DNA from: an uncultured Lachnospiraceae bacterium
GTDB lineage: Bacteria > Bacillota > Clostridia > Lachnospirales > Lachnospiraceae
DNA: 43,810 nucleotides
Assembly (NCBI GenBank): GCA_934402515.1
Contig: CAKRTZ010000016.1
Location: 1 to 43,810 of the forward strand
Reading direction: 5' to 3'
This document shows, in pieces, positions 6,792-15,248 of the stretch (position 1 is its first letter; every line of letters begins with the position of its first letter). Under the pieces are notes generated by a model. That model was given only the letters and a program-made list of their open reading frames with translations, was not told the DNA's origin and ran no database searches. Made by a program: the position numbers and the translations under genes.

Positions 6792-7128
6792 TCTTATATG
6801 TACTCTTTCCAAGTCACACCACAGACCTGACTTATAAATGCCACTATAATCAACTCTTATAGGTAGGAATTTAAGAAAAATCATGGTGGCAAACTCATAA
6901 ATGCTCTGAATGTGGTTTCTTATAGGTAAGATTTTTGAAAAAATCGACATTGCAAGCGCAATATGCCCTCTAAGAGACCCATAAGAGATTCCATAGATCT
7001 GCTCTTATATGTAAGTCCTAAGTTTATGAGACTTTCCGCAACACATAAGTCTCCCCAAAAATCAACCTTATAGGTTCGTGCCTTAGATTTCGCAGAACAA
7101 AGAGTTAAATTTCTCCGCACAAAGAATC
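6792..7128. repeat. Degenerate 63-base tandem repeat in a 524-base gene-free gap
   Basis: The motif TCTTATA(G/T)GTA recurs at 6792, 6855, 6918 and 7003, with CCTTATAGGTT at 7066. Steps are 63, 63, 85 and 63 bases. A second motif, ACTTATAAATGC and variants, keeps the same period at 6830 and 6893 and, with the 22-base shift, at 7041. Units differ a lot between these anchors. 63 is 21 codons, but no frame is open through more than about two units. The rest of the gap (6716-6791 and 7129-7239) holds no gene that I can support. The array may be a decayed repeat-protein gene, a regulatory array, or an expanded noncoding element. Confidence 0.6.
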
Positions 7129-7239
7129 ACTTGCCGACTCTTTGCGCGAGCGAGCGATATACGCAGCATAAATTTCTTCTCTGCGGGGCGCGCATCCTTA
7201 CGGAACATTCTTTCCTCTACGTTTTAATTATATAGGAAG

Positions 7240-8796
7240 CTATTCAAATACATACGCCGTAGCATAAACACCATCATAAGCCTTTTGATAATTTTTAACA
7301 TTGGCATTGCTGCGGTAGATCAGATCTACATATTCCTCAAAATCCTTATCCGCACCCATGGTGGAGGAATACACCAGTAAATGGTCTGCTTCACAGATTT
7401 CTTTGTCTTCCAACGGCGACAAATTTTCTGTGCTGACAAAATAAACCTTATCAAAGTTCCATAGTTCCTGGGAATCTCCCCAGATCAGGTATTTGAACTC
7501 ATCCTTATGATAAAGATAAACCACCGTATCTCCGGCATGTTCCCTGGCTGTTTCCACCATCGCTGCCTGTTCCGGGTAAAGAAAATATACCTGCTTCTGA
7601 ACCAGGCCTGCCACATTTAAAACTAACATAGTTATAGTGAGAATCCCATACAGACCAACCGCAAATTTCTGAGCATGTTTATCTGCTATAAACTCTTTTA
7701 TAAAAAGATATCCGATAATTCCAATACAAACCAGAATCAACACATAAACAGATACCTGGTATCGAAGCATTGCCTCTTCTCCATACAAAGAAGCCTTCAG
7801 AGACACTAGAAAATACCCCAATGTGGGAATAAACAGACACTGTATAAAGGTTTTCAATTCTCTATGATATTTTATCAGTAGCACTGCAAAACATGCTGAT
7901 GTCAAAAGCATGATGGGAAACATAGCACCATGGAAAACATAATGATTCATCAAACCGGTGAAAAATTGCCAACGTGCCTGCAGATCCGTGAGATTCAACA
8001 AGTTTCCCGTCGCCTGTTTTCCACGATACCCGGCAAACATATGACCCAGACATGCCGGATAACTAAGTACTGCCAGAATTCCTGCACCTAGCATGCATGC
8101 CCCATAGGCAATAAATCGTTTCCATTCTTTTCCCAGTCTTGGTAACCAGTAGGCCGCCTCCAGGAAAAACAGGAAAATTAAGTAGTAGTAATGGGTCAAG
8201 AACCCCACATATGTCAAAGCCCCATTTAAAAAAAAGAATTTCCAGTACCACTTCTCAACCATACACACATGTAACCAGACAGCCAATACCATCCACAAAG
8301 TTAGCAATGTGTACATTCTGATAAACATGACATTGCTGATCACTCCGGGATTGATCATTCCTATTAAAGAAATGAAAAAGGCCGCCCACTGATTTCGGGT
8401 TATTTTTTCCAGGATCAGATATAAGAAAATCGTAGTAATCAAGGCATACAAAATATTTAATGCCAGCCCCTGCCACATGGAATAGGCTCCGGGTGTCAGG
8501 GAACATACGGTGTGTAATAACAAATAAAAAACAGGTGGATGCACATCAAAAGACTGCAAAGTAATGACCCAGCCATAGTGGAATGCTTCCCCATCCCTCA
8601 CATAGAAATCTTTTGTCATTTCCTCATTGGAGAGCCACTGGCGGTCACTGACTCCTCGTCCACTTGAATTATTTGTTGTGAAATAGGAATAATATTCGTC
8701 AAAATGCATGCCCTGTTTCTGATATCCGAAATAAATCAGCACAAGCAGCTGTATAATCAATAAAGTTCCGATGCAAATTACTCTTTTATGTTTCAT
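7240..8796 (-). CDS. GT-C membrane glycosyltransferase (GT39/ArnT-like)
   Basis: 518 residues with about 10-12 hydrophobic helices. Family marks are the outside-loop acidic motif HFDE at 31-34 after the first helix, DVHPPVFYLLLH from residue 83, FIRMYTLLTLW and the LTHYYYLIFLFF helix. This is the pattern of the PMT/ArnT superfamily that takes a sugar from a polyprenyl phosphate on the outer membrane face. The product of 30205-32268 has the same marks (HVDE, DVHPPLYY, FLRMY, LTHYYFF), so the two are paralogues. GGGAG lies 9 bases before the ATG. Divergent from the acyltransferase gene. Donor and acceptor cannot be told. Confidence 0.82.
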   Translation of the reverse strand: MKHKRVICIGTLLIIQLLVLIYFGYQKQGMHFDEYYSYFTTNNSSGRGVSDRQWLSNEEMTKDFYVRDGEAFHYGWVITLQSFDVHPPVFYLLLHTVCSLTPGAYSMWQGLALNILYALITTIFLYLILEKITRNQWAAFFISLIGMINPGVISNVMFIRMYTLLTLWMVLAVWLHVCMVEKWYWKFFFLNGALTYVGFLTHYYYLIFLFFLEAAYWLPRLGKEWKRFIAYGACMLGAGILAVLSYPACLGHMFAGYRGKQATGNLLNLTDLQARWQFFTGLMNHYVFHGAMFPIMLLTSACFAVLLIKYHRELKTFIQCLFIPTLGYFLVSLKASLYGEEAMLRYQVSVYVLILVCIGIIGYLFIKEFIADKHAQKFAVGLYGILTITMLVLNVAGLVQKQVYFLYPEQAAMVETAREHAGDTVVYLYHKDEFKYLIWGDSQELWNFDKVYFVSTENLSPLEDKEICEADHLLVYSSTMGADKDFEEYVDLIYRSNANVKNYQKAYDGVYATAYVFE

Positions 8797-8855
8797 TTTC
8801 CTATGCTCCCGGTGAGTGATTCTGTAAATTTTTATTTTTCTCTCTTATTTCTTCA

Positions 8856-8883
8856 TTGTTTTTTTATAATTATCTGCTACACT
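8856..8883 (+). promoter_or_regulatory. Putative promoter of the acyltransferase gene
   Basis: TTGTTT (8856-8861), a 16-base spacer and TACACT (8878-8883) preceded by TGC form an extended -10 promoter. It would place the start near 8890, 20 bases before the ATG with its AAGAGAGA ribosome site. A TATAAT at 8865-8870 has no partner -35. Confidence 0.4.
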
Positions 8884-8909
8884 TTTTCTGATAGAAAGAG
8901 AGATTTATT

Positions 8910-9974
8910 ATGACAAAAAGAAAAGTATATCTTGACATATTACGTGCCGTTGCCTGCTGCATGGTGGTGGGAGTCCATGTTTCCGCACAGCAGATCTCTC
9001 TGCTTGGCACTCAAAGTATCAGTTTTAAGTTTATGAATGTCATGGATTGCCTGTGCATTATCGGTGTCCCTTTGTTTGTGATGATCAGCGGTGCCCTTAT
9101 GTTGAACCCGTCCCATGACGGTTCCATCAAAAATTTATATCGTCATCACATTCTGCACCTGCTCATTGCCTACATTTTCTGGCTGCTCTTTTATAATATC
9201 ACCGACTATGTAAAAACCAATTCCGTTTTTGCCTGGACCACCTTTAAAGAAGCGGTGTTATTAGATACCCTGTTGGGAAAAGGGATGTATCATATGTGGT
9301 TTCTTCCTATGATATTAGGGCTTTATGTTCTTACCCCAGTGATAAAAGAAATGGTGCAATCCCAAAGAATTTGTGAGTATTTTCTTATTCTGTATTTTAT
9401 CTTTAACCTTTTTTACAATACTATTTTTAAATTTCAGGTTCCCTTTGAGGATGTTACAGAAAGCCTCTTTCTGCGCCTGCCCTTAAAAATACTGGAAGGA
9501 TATATCGGCTACTATGTGCTGGGATATTATCTGGATAAATATTTTGTCCGTATCCGCAAACGGAGTTTTTATGCCATTCTAATGTTGGGCCTCGTTAACT
9601 TTCTATGGGAAATCACCATATGTAACCATGAGTCCGCTAAAAGTGGAAAACTCTCCACTATTTTAAACGATCCCTTGACTGTCAATGTATTTTTTGCGGC
9701 GATTGCCATCTTTGTACTATTGCGTCAGCTATTTAAAAATGTAAACACAGAGGGCCGCTTTTACCGTATCTGTAGAGGGCTTGGTCGATATTCCTTTGGT
9801 GTTTACCTGATCCACCCCCTGATTTTATCCTGGTTGACTGCCCGGAATATTACCACGCTATTATTACCGGTTCCCATCTCCATTCCGCTGATGATCCTGC
9901 TCGTGGTCAGTATGAGTTACGGATTGGTCTGGTTACTCTCCAGGATTCCAATTTTAGGAAAATACATTGTTTAA
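8910..9974 (+). CDS. Acyltransferase-3 family membrane O-acyltransferase
   Basis: 354 residues, about ten membrane helices. The family start is clear: YLDILRAVACCMVVGVHV, with Arg12 and the likely catalytic His23. PLFVMISGALML, GMYHMWFLPMILGLYVLTPVI and SFGVYLIHPLIL are further family marks. Enzymes of this type (OafA, WecH, polysaccharide O-acetylases) carry acetyl or similar groups across the membrane to sugars. In this locus it most likely acetylates the polymer or a lipid-linked sugar. It is a single-gene unit with its own promoter and a strong terminator. Confidence 0.9.
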   Translation: MTKRKVYLDILRAVACCMVVGVHVSAQQISLLGTQSISFKFMNVMDCLCIIGVPLFVMISGALMLNPSHDGSIKNLYRHHILHLLIAYIFWLLFYNITDYVKTNSVFAWTTFKEAVLLDTLLGKGMYHMWFLPMILGLYVLTPVIKEMVQSQRICEYFLILYFIFNLFYNTIFKFQVPFEDVTESLFLRLPLKILEGYIGYYVLGYYLDKYFVRIRKRSFYAILMLGLVNFLWEITICNHESAKSGKLSTILNDPLTVNVFFAAIAIFVLLRQLFKNVNTEGRFYRICRGLGRYSFGVYLIHPLILSWLTARNITTLLLPVPISIPLMILLVVSMSYGLVWLLSRIPILGKYIV

Positions 9975-9987
9975 CTACTAGTATAAC

Positions 9988-10027
9988 AAGGCGTCCGGAT
10001 AATGGCAAATGCTCCGGACGCCTTTTT
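9988..10027 (+). terminator. Terminator of the acyltransferase gene
   Basis: A 12-base perfect stem (AAGGCGTCCGGA, 9988-9999, with 10013-10024) is followed by a T5 run. It starts 14 bases after the stop codon. Confidence 0.92.
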
Positions 10028-10032
10028 CTCCC

Positions 10033-10061
10033 TAGAAATATTTATCTCCATAGGTTATACT
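10033..10061 (+). promoter_or_regulatory. Putative promoter of the gene at 10100
   Basis: TAGAAA (10033-10038), 17 bases, TATACT (10056-10061). It lies directly after the preceding terminator, so the following gene has to start its own transcript here. Confidence 0.45.
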
Positions 10062-10099
10062 AAAAAAGTATTCTTTATCGAATGAAAGGGATTTCTCCA

Positions 10100-12373
10100 A
10101 TGAAAAGCAAAACAGCAACGTTTAAAATATCCTGGCTGGTTCTTCAACTGGTTGTCATTGCCTTTTTTATTATAAGTGCCTTTTTCCAGTATCGTGGTCG
10201 TTTCCAACAGCAGACCCTCACCCCCGCCAGCGGTGTCTACTATCTGACCATGGGTAACTACGATATGGAACAGGATTCCTATTCGGTAGATGAGACTTCC
10301 GGCACTCCCGGAGTCTTTACCTGCGGTCCTTATATGACAATGAAAAAAGGCATTTATGATGTCACTGTTTACTACGAAAGCACGGGCAGCGGACACACCG
10401 CTTATGCCACATCGGAGGACTCTGCTTACTATGCAAATGGTGTGAAGAGTGATCAGATTTCCTTAGACAGCCATCACACCTCCAAGTCCTTCCGTATCCA
10501 ACTGGGAAGAGATGTGGAGGATTTTGAAGTGCAGACTGTTTATGGCGGAAATGGCAGTCTTACCGTCAAAGGAATTTCTGTTTCCCAGGGAATTACAGAT
10601 TCCATTCATACCCTGTTTTTACGGATTTCCGCTCTTTTATTCCTCAATATCTTCGTGTTGCTCTGCTATCTTTGGAAAACGCAGAATCCTTCCAGAGAAA
10701 AGATACTTACTATTGCCTCTTTAACCGGAATTATTGTTTTTTCTTCCCTCCCTCTGTTAAAAAACGGCTTTCCCCGTTATACTACGGATGTAAATTTCTT
10801 CCTCATGCGTGTGGAAGGATTGAAAAACGGATTATTATCAGGGGATTTTCCTGTGAGGATCCAACCTGGCTGGTTAAATGGATACGGCTATGCCACCTCC
10901 TTATTTTACAATGATCTGTTTCTCTATCTGCCGGCTCTGCTGCGTATGTTCGGAGTCTCTGTGCAGAATGCCTATTTTATATACCAGTTTTGTATCAACG
11001 GGGTGACCTGCCTCATTGCTTATTTCTGCTTTAAAGGGATCTTCCGCCAACGTGGAATTGCCCTGATCGGAAGTGGTTTATATACTCTATCTGCCTATCG
11101 CCTGATGTTACTATATTACACCACCCGTGGCGGAATGTTTACCGCATATGCTTTCCTTCCATTGATTTTTTATGGAGTATATCTGATTTATCACGATGGT
11201 AAAAATGTTAAGAGCTGGCTGTACACCTGCCTGGGCATGACCGCATTGCTGCACTGCCATCTGCTGTCCGCCGAAATGACGGTTCTGACCTTGATCTTTG
11301 CCATCCTGTTTACTTCCCGTTCCTTCTTTAAAAAAGAACCTGTTCTGGCAATGCTCAAGGCAACGGTTGCAGCTGTTATCCTCAATCTTGGCTTTCTGAT
11401 TCCCATGATAGACTACATGGGAGAGGGATTTTATGTATCCTCTGAATCCTGGAAATCTTTCTATAATTATATCCAGAATGAAGGACTGGATTTATCCGGT
11501 TTTCTGGATCTGTTCCGCGGTGTCGAATCCTATCATAGTCCGGACATGATTCTGGTATGCGGAGTACTGCTTTACTTTGTGCTTCTTCTTTGTATTCCCA
11601 GAGTTCAACTTTCGGAGGAAGCTCAGCATATTCGGAAGGTTGGAAATGTAAGTGCCGGACTATCTGTTATCCTTTGTTTTATGAGCACCAGATATTTTCC
11701 CTGGGACTGGATCGAGGAAACTTTTGAGGCACTGCGTATGCCCATCAATTCCATCCAGTACCCCAACCGTTTCATTGAAATTGCGCTGCTTACCATGACC
11801 ATTACAGTATGTTGCGGATTATTCCTCTTGAAAGAAAAAATAAAAGAACAGCAGTATCATTATGCTGTTCTGGGAATTCTTTTCACCTTATTGATCAGTT
11901 CCGGCTGGATGCTGTCCAATATCCTGAACCTGGACACCTACCAGTCTGTCTATGATGCTGCCTATCTGGATACCAGCCGCATCAGTACAAAGGAATATCT
12001 GCCGGAGGGCGCTGATCCGGACTTGTATACCAATGAGGGACCTATTGCCGATATTGGAGTAAGCATATCCGATTTTTCCCGAAAAGGTCTCCACTTATCA
12101 CTGCAGTGTGAAAATACTAACGTAGAAACGGCACTTATCGAACTACCTTTGGTCTATTATAAAGGTTATCATGCTACAGACGCTACCGGTACGGAACTAG
12201 TTTTAGCTTCCAACGATAACTACGCCATGGATCTGATCGTTCCTGCCGGATATTCCGGTACTGTATCCATCGATTTCAAGAGCCCGGTGAGCTGGACCAT
12301 TGGAATGTGGATTTCTCTGATATGGGGAATTGGATTAGTTGGATATGTATGTATGAAGAAAAAGAAGCATTAA
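10100..12373 (+). CDS. Large membrane protein, PTPS_related/YfhO-like GT-C family
   Basis: 757 residues from the ATG at 10100, chosen because AAAGGG lies 9 bases upstream. An ATG at 10082 has no ribosome site. One N-terminal helix is followed by an extracytoplasmic beta-rich region (about 35-170), then about ten helices, then a second outside domain and a last helix before the basic tail KKKKH. The stretch SGDFPVRIQPGWLNGYGYATSLFYNDLFLYLPALLRMFG is the hallmark of the membrane family misnamed 6-pyruvoyl-tetrahydropterin synthase-related, now seen as GT-C-like. It may transfer a sugar to the polymer or a lipid outside the cell. The exact reaction is unknown. Confidence 0.75.
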   Translation: MKSKTATFKISWLVLQLVVIAFFIISAFFQYRGRFQQQTLTPASGVYYLTMGNYDMEQDSYSVDETSGTPGVFTCGPYMTMKKGIYDVTVYYESTGSGHTAYATSEDSAYYANGVKSDQISLDSHHTSKSFRIQLGRDVEDFEVQTVYGGNGSLTVKGISVSQGITDSIHTLFLRISALLFLNIFVLLCYLWKTQNPSREKILTIASLTGIIVFSSLPLLKNGFPRYTTDVNFFLMRVEGLKNGLLSGDFPVRIQPGWLNGYGYATSLFYNDLFLYLPALLRMFGVSVQNAYFIYQFCINGVTCLIAYFCFKGIFRQRGIALIGSGLYTLSAYRLMLLYYTTRGGMFTAYAFLPLIFYGVYLIYHDGKNVKSWLYTCLGMTALLHCHLLSAEMTVLTLIFAILFTSRSFFKKEPVLAMLKATVAAVILNLGFLIPMIDYMGEGFYVSSESWKSFYNYIQNEGLDLSGFLDLFRGVESYHSPDMILVCGVLLYFVLLLCIPRVQLSEEAQHIRKVGNVSAGLSVILCFMSTRYFPWDWIEETFEALRMPINSIQYPNRFIEIALLTMTITVCCGLFLLKEKIKEQQYHYAVLGILFTLLISSGWMLSNILNLDTYQSVYDAAYLDTSRISTKEYLPEGADPDLYTNEGPIADIGVSISDFSRKGLHLSLQCENTNVETALIELPLVYYKGYHATDATGTELVLASNDNYAMDLIVPAGYSGTVSIDFKSPVSWTIGMWISLIWGIGLVGYVCMKKKKH

Positions 12374-12405
12374 TGAAAAGTGTCTCCAACAATACAAAGA
12401 CGAAA

Positions 12406-12435
12406 ATACCGAGTGTCATGCGTGACACTCGGTAT
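12406..12435. terminator. Bidirectional terminator between convergent genes
   Basis: ATACCGAGTGTCA (12406-12418) pairs perfectly with 12423-12435 around TGCG. On the minus strand it is followed by TTTT, and it stands 11 bases after the stop of the minus-strand gene. The plus-strand T run is weak. Confidence 0.8.
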
Positions 12436-12446
12436 ACAATACGATT

Positions 12447-12653
12447 TTAAATCAGGTGGAACTCCCGGTAAAGCTGTCGACGGGCTTCAGGATCTGTGGA
12501 AGCGCGGTCAATGTCAACCGTACGGCCTTCTCCCAAAAGAAGTTTAACCAGCTTTCCCAGCAAAGCTTCGCCTTCTGTGCGTCCACGGTCTTCTCCAATA
12601 GTTATTCCTTTTTCAATCCCACGTTCCTCAATTCCTTCGCTTAAATTACACAT
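12447..12653 (-). CDS. Small protein resembling the C-terminus of Rpn/PD-(D/E)XK family transposase-like nucleases
   Basis: 68 residues from the ATG at 12653 (AAAGGA about 10 bases upstream). The sequence starts MCNLSEGIEERGIEKGI, a repetitive Glu-Gly-Ile helix, and ends with a block containing EGRTVDIDRASTDPEARRQLYREFHLI. Rpn-type recombination-promoting nucleases of Clostridia often end with a MC...EGIE/GIEKGI coiled region like this. The nuclease domain is absent, so this is probably a leftover 3' end or a stand-alone regulator derived from one. No function is claimed. Confidence 0.45.
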   Translation of the reverse strand: MCNLSEGIEERGIEKGITIGEDRGRTEGEALLGKLVKLLLGEGRTVDIDRASTDPEARRQLYREFHLI

Positions 12654-12670
12654 AACTCCCACATCCTTTC

Positions 12671-12829
12671 TTAAATCATCTCTAATTGGATGATGTCAGC
12701 CTTCGTCCATGCATAAAAAACAAAGTCAGACCTTGCCACCTCTTTATTAATCTCTAAGCTTTCCATGTTTAAGCCGGTAACTCGTTTCATTAAAAACGCT
12801 ACTTTCACTCCATTAGTGAAACCTGTCAT
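12671..12829 (-). pseudogene. Coding-like remnant upstream of the Rpn-like fragment
   Basis: An open frame ending at 12671 reads MTGFTNGVKVAFLMKRV from the ATG at 12829 and closes with DFVFYAWTKADIIQLEMI. The frame stays open upstream to 12871 into the end of darG. The codon pattern looks coding, but there is no ribosome site at a proper distance and I do not recognise the family. It may be the surviving 3' end of an older gene, or a short real gene coupled to darG. It is in a different frame from the next fragment. Confidence 0.3.
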
Positions 12830-12861
12830 ATCAATGAAACTCAATACCTTGAAAATAAGTA

Positions 12862-13896
12862 TTATTTCCACATGTTTGAATAAATCTCATAATTTCCACA
12901 AATATCTTTTGTGATTATGTCCGTTTGTACTAGATAATTTATACATTCACATATATATTTTTTAGAAAATTTCTGAGTGTTATCCTCAGAATATTCTCTA
13001 AAACACTTAATAATATTTTCTTCAGAGATTTGTCCATTCGTTTGAATAACAAATAAAACTGTAGCAACTCCTTTTAATTTCTTATCTGTTGAAATTTGAT
13101 TTACATATGAGGTTGCTTTTTCAATTGCCGGAAGAAGTTTACCTAACTTTTCCTCTGTTTTTTTACTACATATTACCTTATATACTTGGTCATATGTGTC
13201 TTGGGAATTATTTAAACCATAGTATTTTTGATATTCTCCTAAGGATTTCGCAACAATGCTTATACATTGTGCATATGGCCCTTCCTTCCATTTATCAAAT
13301 TTAAAATACTCTTCTTCCAAAAAATAATTTGTAAAATATCCAGCCTTTTGTAGTCTTAATTCATTAGGCTGTTTTAAGTGCAATCGTATTTGCAACAACG
13401 CTAGCCCTGAAACACCTATCTCGGGTGCTTTCTTTGGAATAGCTTTATAAGAAATGGATGGCTCGTATACTAAAAAAGTATATTTAGTTTCAAGATTTCG
13501 CAATTTATCAGTGATAATGTTTTTCACAACATTCCAGTCAAGACCACCATTTCCACAACCTAATGGCGGTATCGCAATTATTTTGGGTTTATATTCATTG
13601 ATAAATTCGATAAGCAAATCTAAACCTTTTTCAATATAATCTATCTTTGATTTTTCTCTCCACTTATTTTTAGTTGGGAAATTTACTATCCAAATTCCAT
13701 CTTCCTTATAATAATGAAGAGTTCCTATTCTAAGTTTTCCTGATTTACATGCTTCAACATAATCCAAATTGTTTTGAGGAAACCGTAGCTTAAACTGATA
13801 TGCGATACCCTTGCCCATAAAGCCTTCACAATTGACCGTGTTTATGAGACAATCCGCACCGGACTCAAAGATATTTCCCGTAACAAATTTCAGCAT
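12862..13896 (-). CDS. darG: DarG-type macrodomain antitoxin
   Basis: 344 residues. Residues 1-155 are a macrodomain: FVTGNIFESGADCLINTVNCEGFMGKGIA contains the ADP-ribose-binding N-x-V-N and the G-rich loop, and IPPLGCGNGGLDW is the second binding loop. In DarTG systems this domain removes ADP-ribose from DNA thymidines. Residues about 165-344 form the C-terminal region that in DarG holds and inactivates DarT. The partner toxin gene is 24 bases upstream on the same strand. AAAGGCGG precedes the ATG. Domain order, length and neighbour all agree with DarG. Confidence 0.9.
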   Translation of the reverse strand: MLKFVTGNIFESGADCLINTVNCEGFMGKGIAYQFKLRFPQNNLDYVEACKSGKLRIGTLHYYKEDGIWIVNFPTKNKWREKSKIDYIEKGLDLLIEFINEYKPKIIAIPPLGCGNGGLDWNVVKNIITDKLRNLETKYTFLVYEPSISYKAIPKKAPEIGVSGLALLQIRLHLKQPNELRLQKAGYFTNYFLEEEYFKFDKWKEGPYAQCISIVAKSLGEYQKYYGLNNSQDTYDQVYKVICSKKTEEKLGKLLPAIEKATSYVNQISTDKKLKGVATVLFVIQTNGQISEENIIKCFREYSEDNTQKFSKKYICECINYLVQTDIITKDICGNYEIYSNMWK

Positions 13897-13920
13897 GGAT
13901 ACCGCCTTTCAACCTGCATT

Positions 13921-14520
13921 TCATTCATTAAACCAAACATTTTGAACGTATACATTCGGTGGAGGGAATTCTACTCCATTTTTTTTAAAAATTTCAAGCA
14001 CTTTCTTTTTTACTATATCAGATTTCACATATATACAACAAAATTCGTTAATATATATTGTTTTATCTGTAAGGCACTCCGCCATTTTCACTTGCTTAGC
14101 GTAGCTGTCAGAGCGATTTTTTTCTTGTAGAGTTTCCCAATCAATTTTCTCAAATCCCTCCTCATAATTATACAACTGACATTCTTTTTCTGAAAGTGGA
14201 TGTTGAGGTAAAATTTTATAATTATCAAGTTGCGCTTTCTTTCTAGTAATACATAAATACATCATGTCCTCATTTTGATATGTATGCTTCACCGCAACAT
14301 CAAAGGCTGAATACGGATGGAAGTGAAAGGGCGTATAAGCATCTAATCCAATTTTTTGCCTTTTGGATATTATTTGAACATCTGCAATATCTCCAAAACG
14401 TAGTTGTTGCTCCATCACCTTTCTTCTTGGCAACAGTCCATGCCTAATAATTGATTCCAAGTTACTCAGTTTTGTCAAATGATACAAAAGACTTTGATTT
14501 TTGGCTGTTTCAATTCCCAT
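13921..14520 (-). CDS. darT: DarT toxin, DNA thymidine ADP-ribosyltransferase (DUF4433)
   Basis: 199 residues, close to the usual DarT size (about 200-215). The ART-fold marks are present: YHLTKLSNLESIIRHGLLPRR near the N-terminus (His14), the TPFHFHPYSAF region, and QVKMAECL with the expected catalytic Glu148. DarT adds ADP-ribose to thymidine in single-stranded DNA, blocking replication, and DarG reverses this. Such systems act against phage. GGGAGG stands 7 bases before the ATG. The start overlaps the end of the upstream 2-TM gene by 11 bases, so the two are translationally coupled. Confidence 0.92.
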   Translation of the reverse strand: MGIETAKNQSLLYHLTKLSNLESIIRHGLLPRRKVMEQQLRFGDIADVQIISKRQKIGLDAYTPFHFHPYSAFDVAVKHTYQNEDMMYLCITRKKAQLDNYKILPQHPLSEKECQLYNYEEGFEKIDWETLQEKNRSDSYAKQVKMAECLTDKTIYINEFCCIYVKSDIVKKKVLEIFKKNGVEFPPPNVYVQNVWFNE

Positions 14521-14980
14521 TAATTTTCCTCCCGTATTCCATTTCCTCCAGAACCTCCAAAATATACTTTCGCCATTTTTCTAAAGAGATCTTCTTTATT
14601 ATAATTGCAAGAAACACTAAAGTAACTATGAAAAGCACTAATGACAACCACCTATAACCACTTAAACCATCGTATCCCATCGTACTTGCCCCAAAAGATA
14701 AAACACAAGTTGCCATGGCTAGTAAGCTAAGCAAATATGCAGCTGTATTATAGAAACCATTTCCCTCTGCCTGGGCTTTCAAAATATGTTTGCCATCTTT
14801 ATCAAATTCAAGGTATTGACTAACCCAATAACGTGCTATTTCATAGCTGGATTTTTCACTCTTATACTTTTTTTGAGATTGTATCATTCGTTTTTGCAAA
14901 TTGTAGCATGCATCGTTTTGATACTTTATAAATGCTTCTTTACTAATTTTGTTTTCTTCAAGCTTTTCTTCCTCTAACAT
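14510..14980 (-). CDS. Two-helix membrane protein coupled to darT (possibly SLATT-like)
   Basis: 156 residues from the ATG at 14980 (GGAGG 6 bases upstream; the ATG at 14986 is too close). A charged, helical N-terminal half (about 1-75) is followed by two hydrophobic helices, roughly AAYLLSLLAMATCVLSF and YRWLSLVLFIVTLVFLAIII, and a short basic/acidic tail helix. This plan, helix-2TM-helix at about 150 residues, is that of SLATT-type predicted membrane effectors of defence systems, but no signature motif makes the match certain. It is the first gene of the darT-darG unit and overlaps darT. Confidence 0.6.
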   Translation of the reverse strand: MLEEEKLEENKISKEAFIKYQNDACYNLQKRMIQSQKKYKSEKSSYEIARYWVSQYLEFDKDGKHILKAQAEGNGFYNTAAYLLSLLAMATCVLSFGASTMGYDGLSGYRWLSLVLFIVTLVFLAIIIKKISLEKWRKYILEVLEEMEYGRKINGN

Positions 14981-15130
14981 TTGCATCCTCCTCTCACTGT
15001 ATGAATATTTAACAATAAAATTTGTTACATATATTTTACCTCTCTTATCCTTTTATAAATATTACTTTCCGTTACTTTTCATGTCGAATTATGCAATAAC
15101 CTATCTTTTTATTGAAATTTTTCCATAACC

Positions 15131-15180
15131 AAAAGGAACCCTTGCCAGGCCTGATGGGTCTGGCAAGGGTTCCTTTTTTG
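15131..15180. terminator. Strong bidirectional terminator between the AEP operon and the DarTG island
   Basis: An 18-base perfect stem (15131-15148 with 15160-15177) with an 11-base loop, flanked by A4 on the left and T6 on the right. On the minus strand it ends the long operon whose last gene stops at 15249. The surrounding gap (14981-15248) holds nothing else I can support. Confidence 0.9.
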
Positions 15181-15248
15181 ATAATTCCCCAATTACGCAT
15201 TTATTATAGCGCTTTTTTCTTCTTTTTAATATTATTTTTCGTTAGTTT

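Noticed and set aside
6920..7120. A 66-codon minus-strand open frame in the gap after the kinase gene
   Set aside because: It lies wholly inside the 63-base repeat, has no ribosome site, and neighbouring units are broken by stops. Treated as repeat, not gene.
15082..15088. Perfect TGTCGAA (Spo0A core) about 100 bases upstream of the DarTG unit
   Set aside because: A 7-base core with one free position is expected roughly twenty times by chance in this window on both strands, and the flanks do not extend the match.
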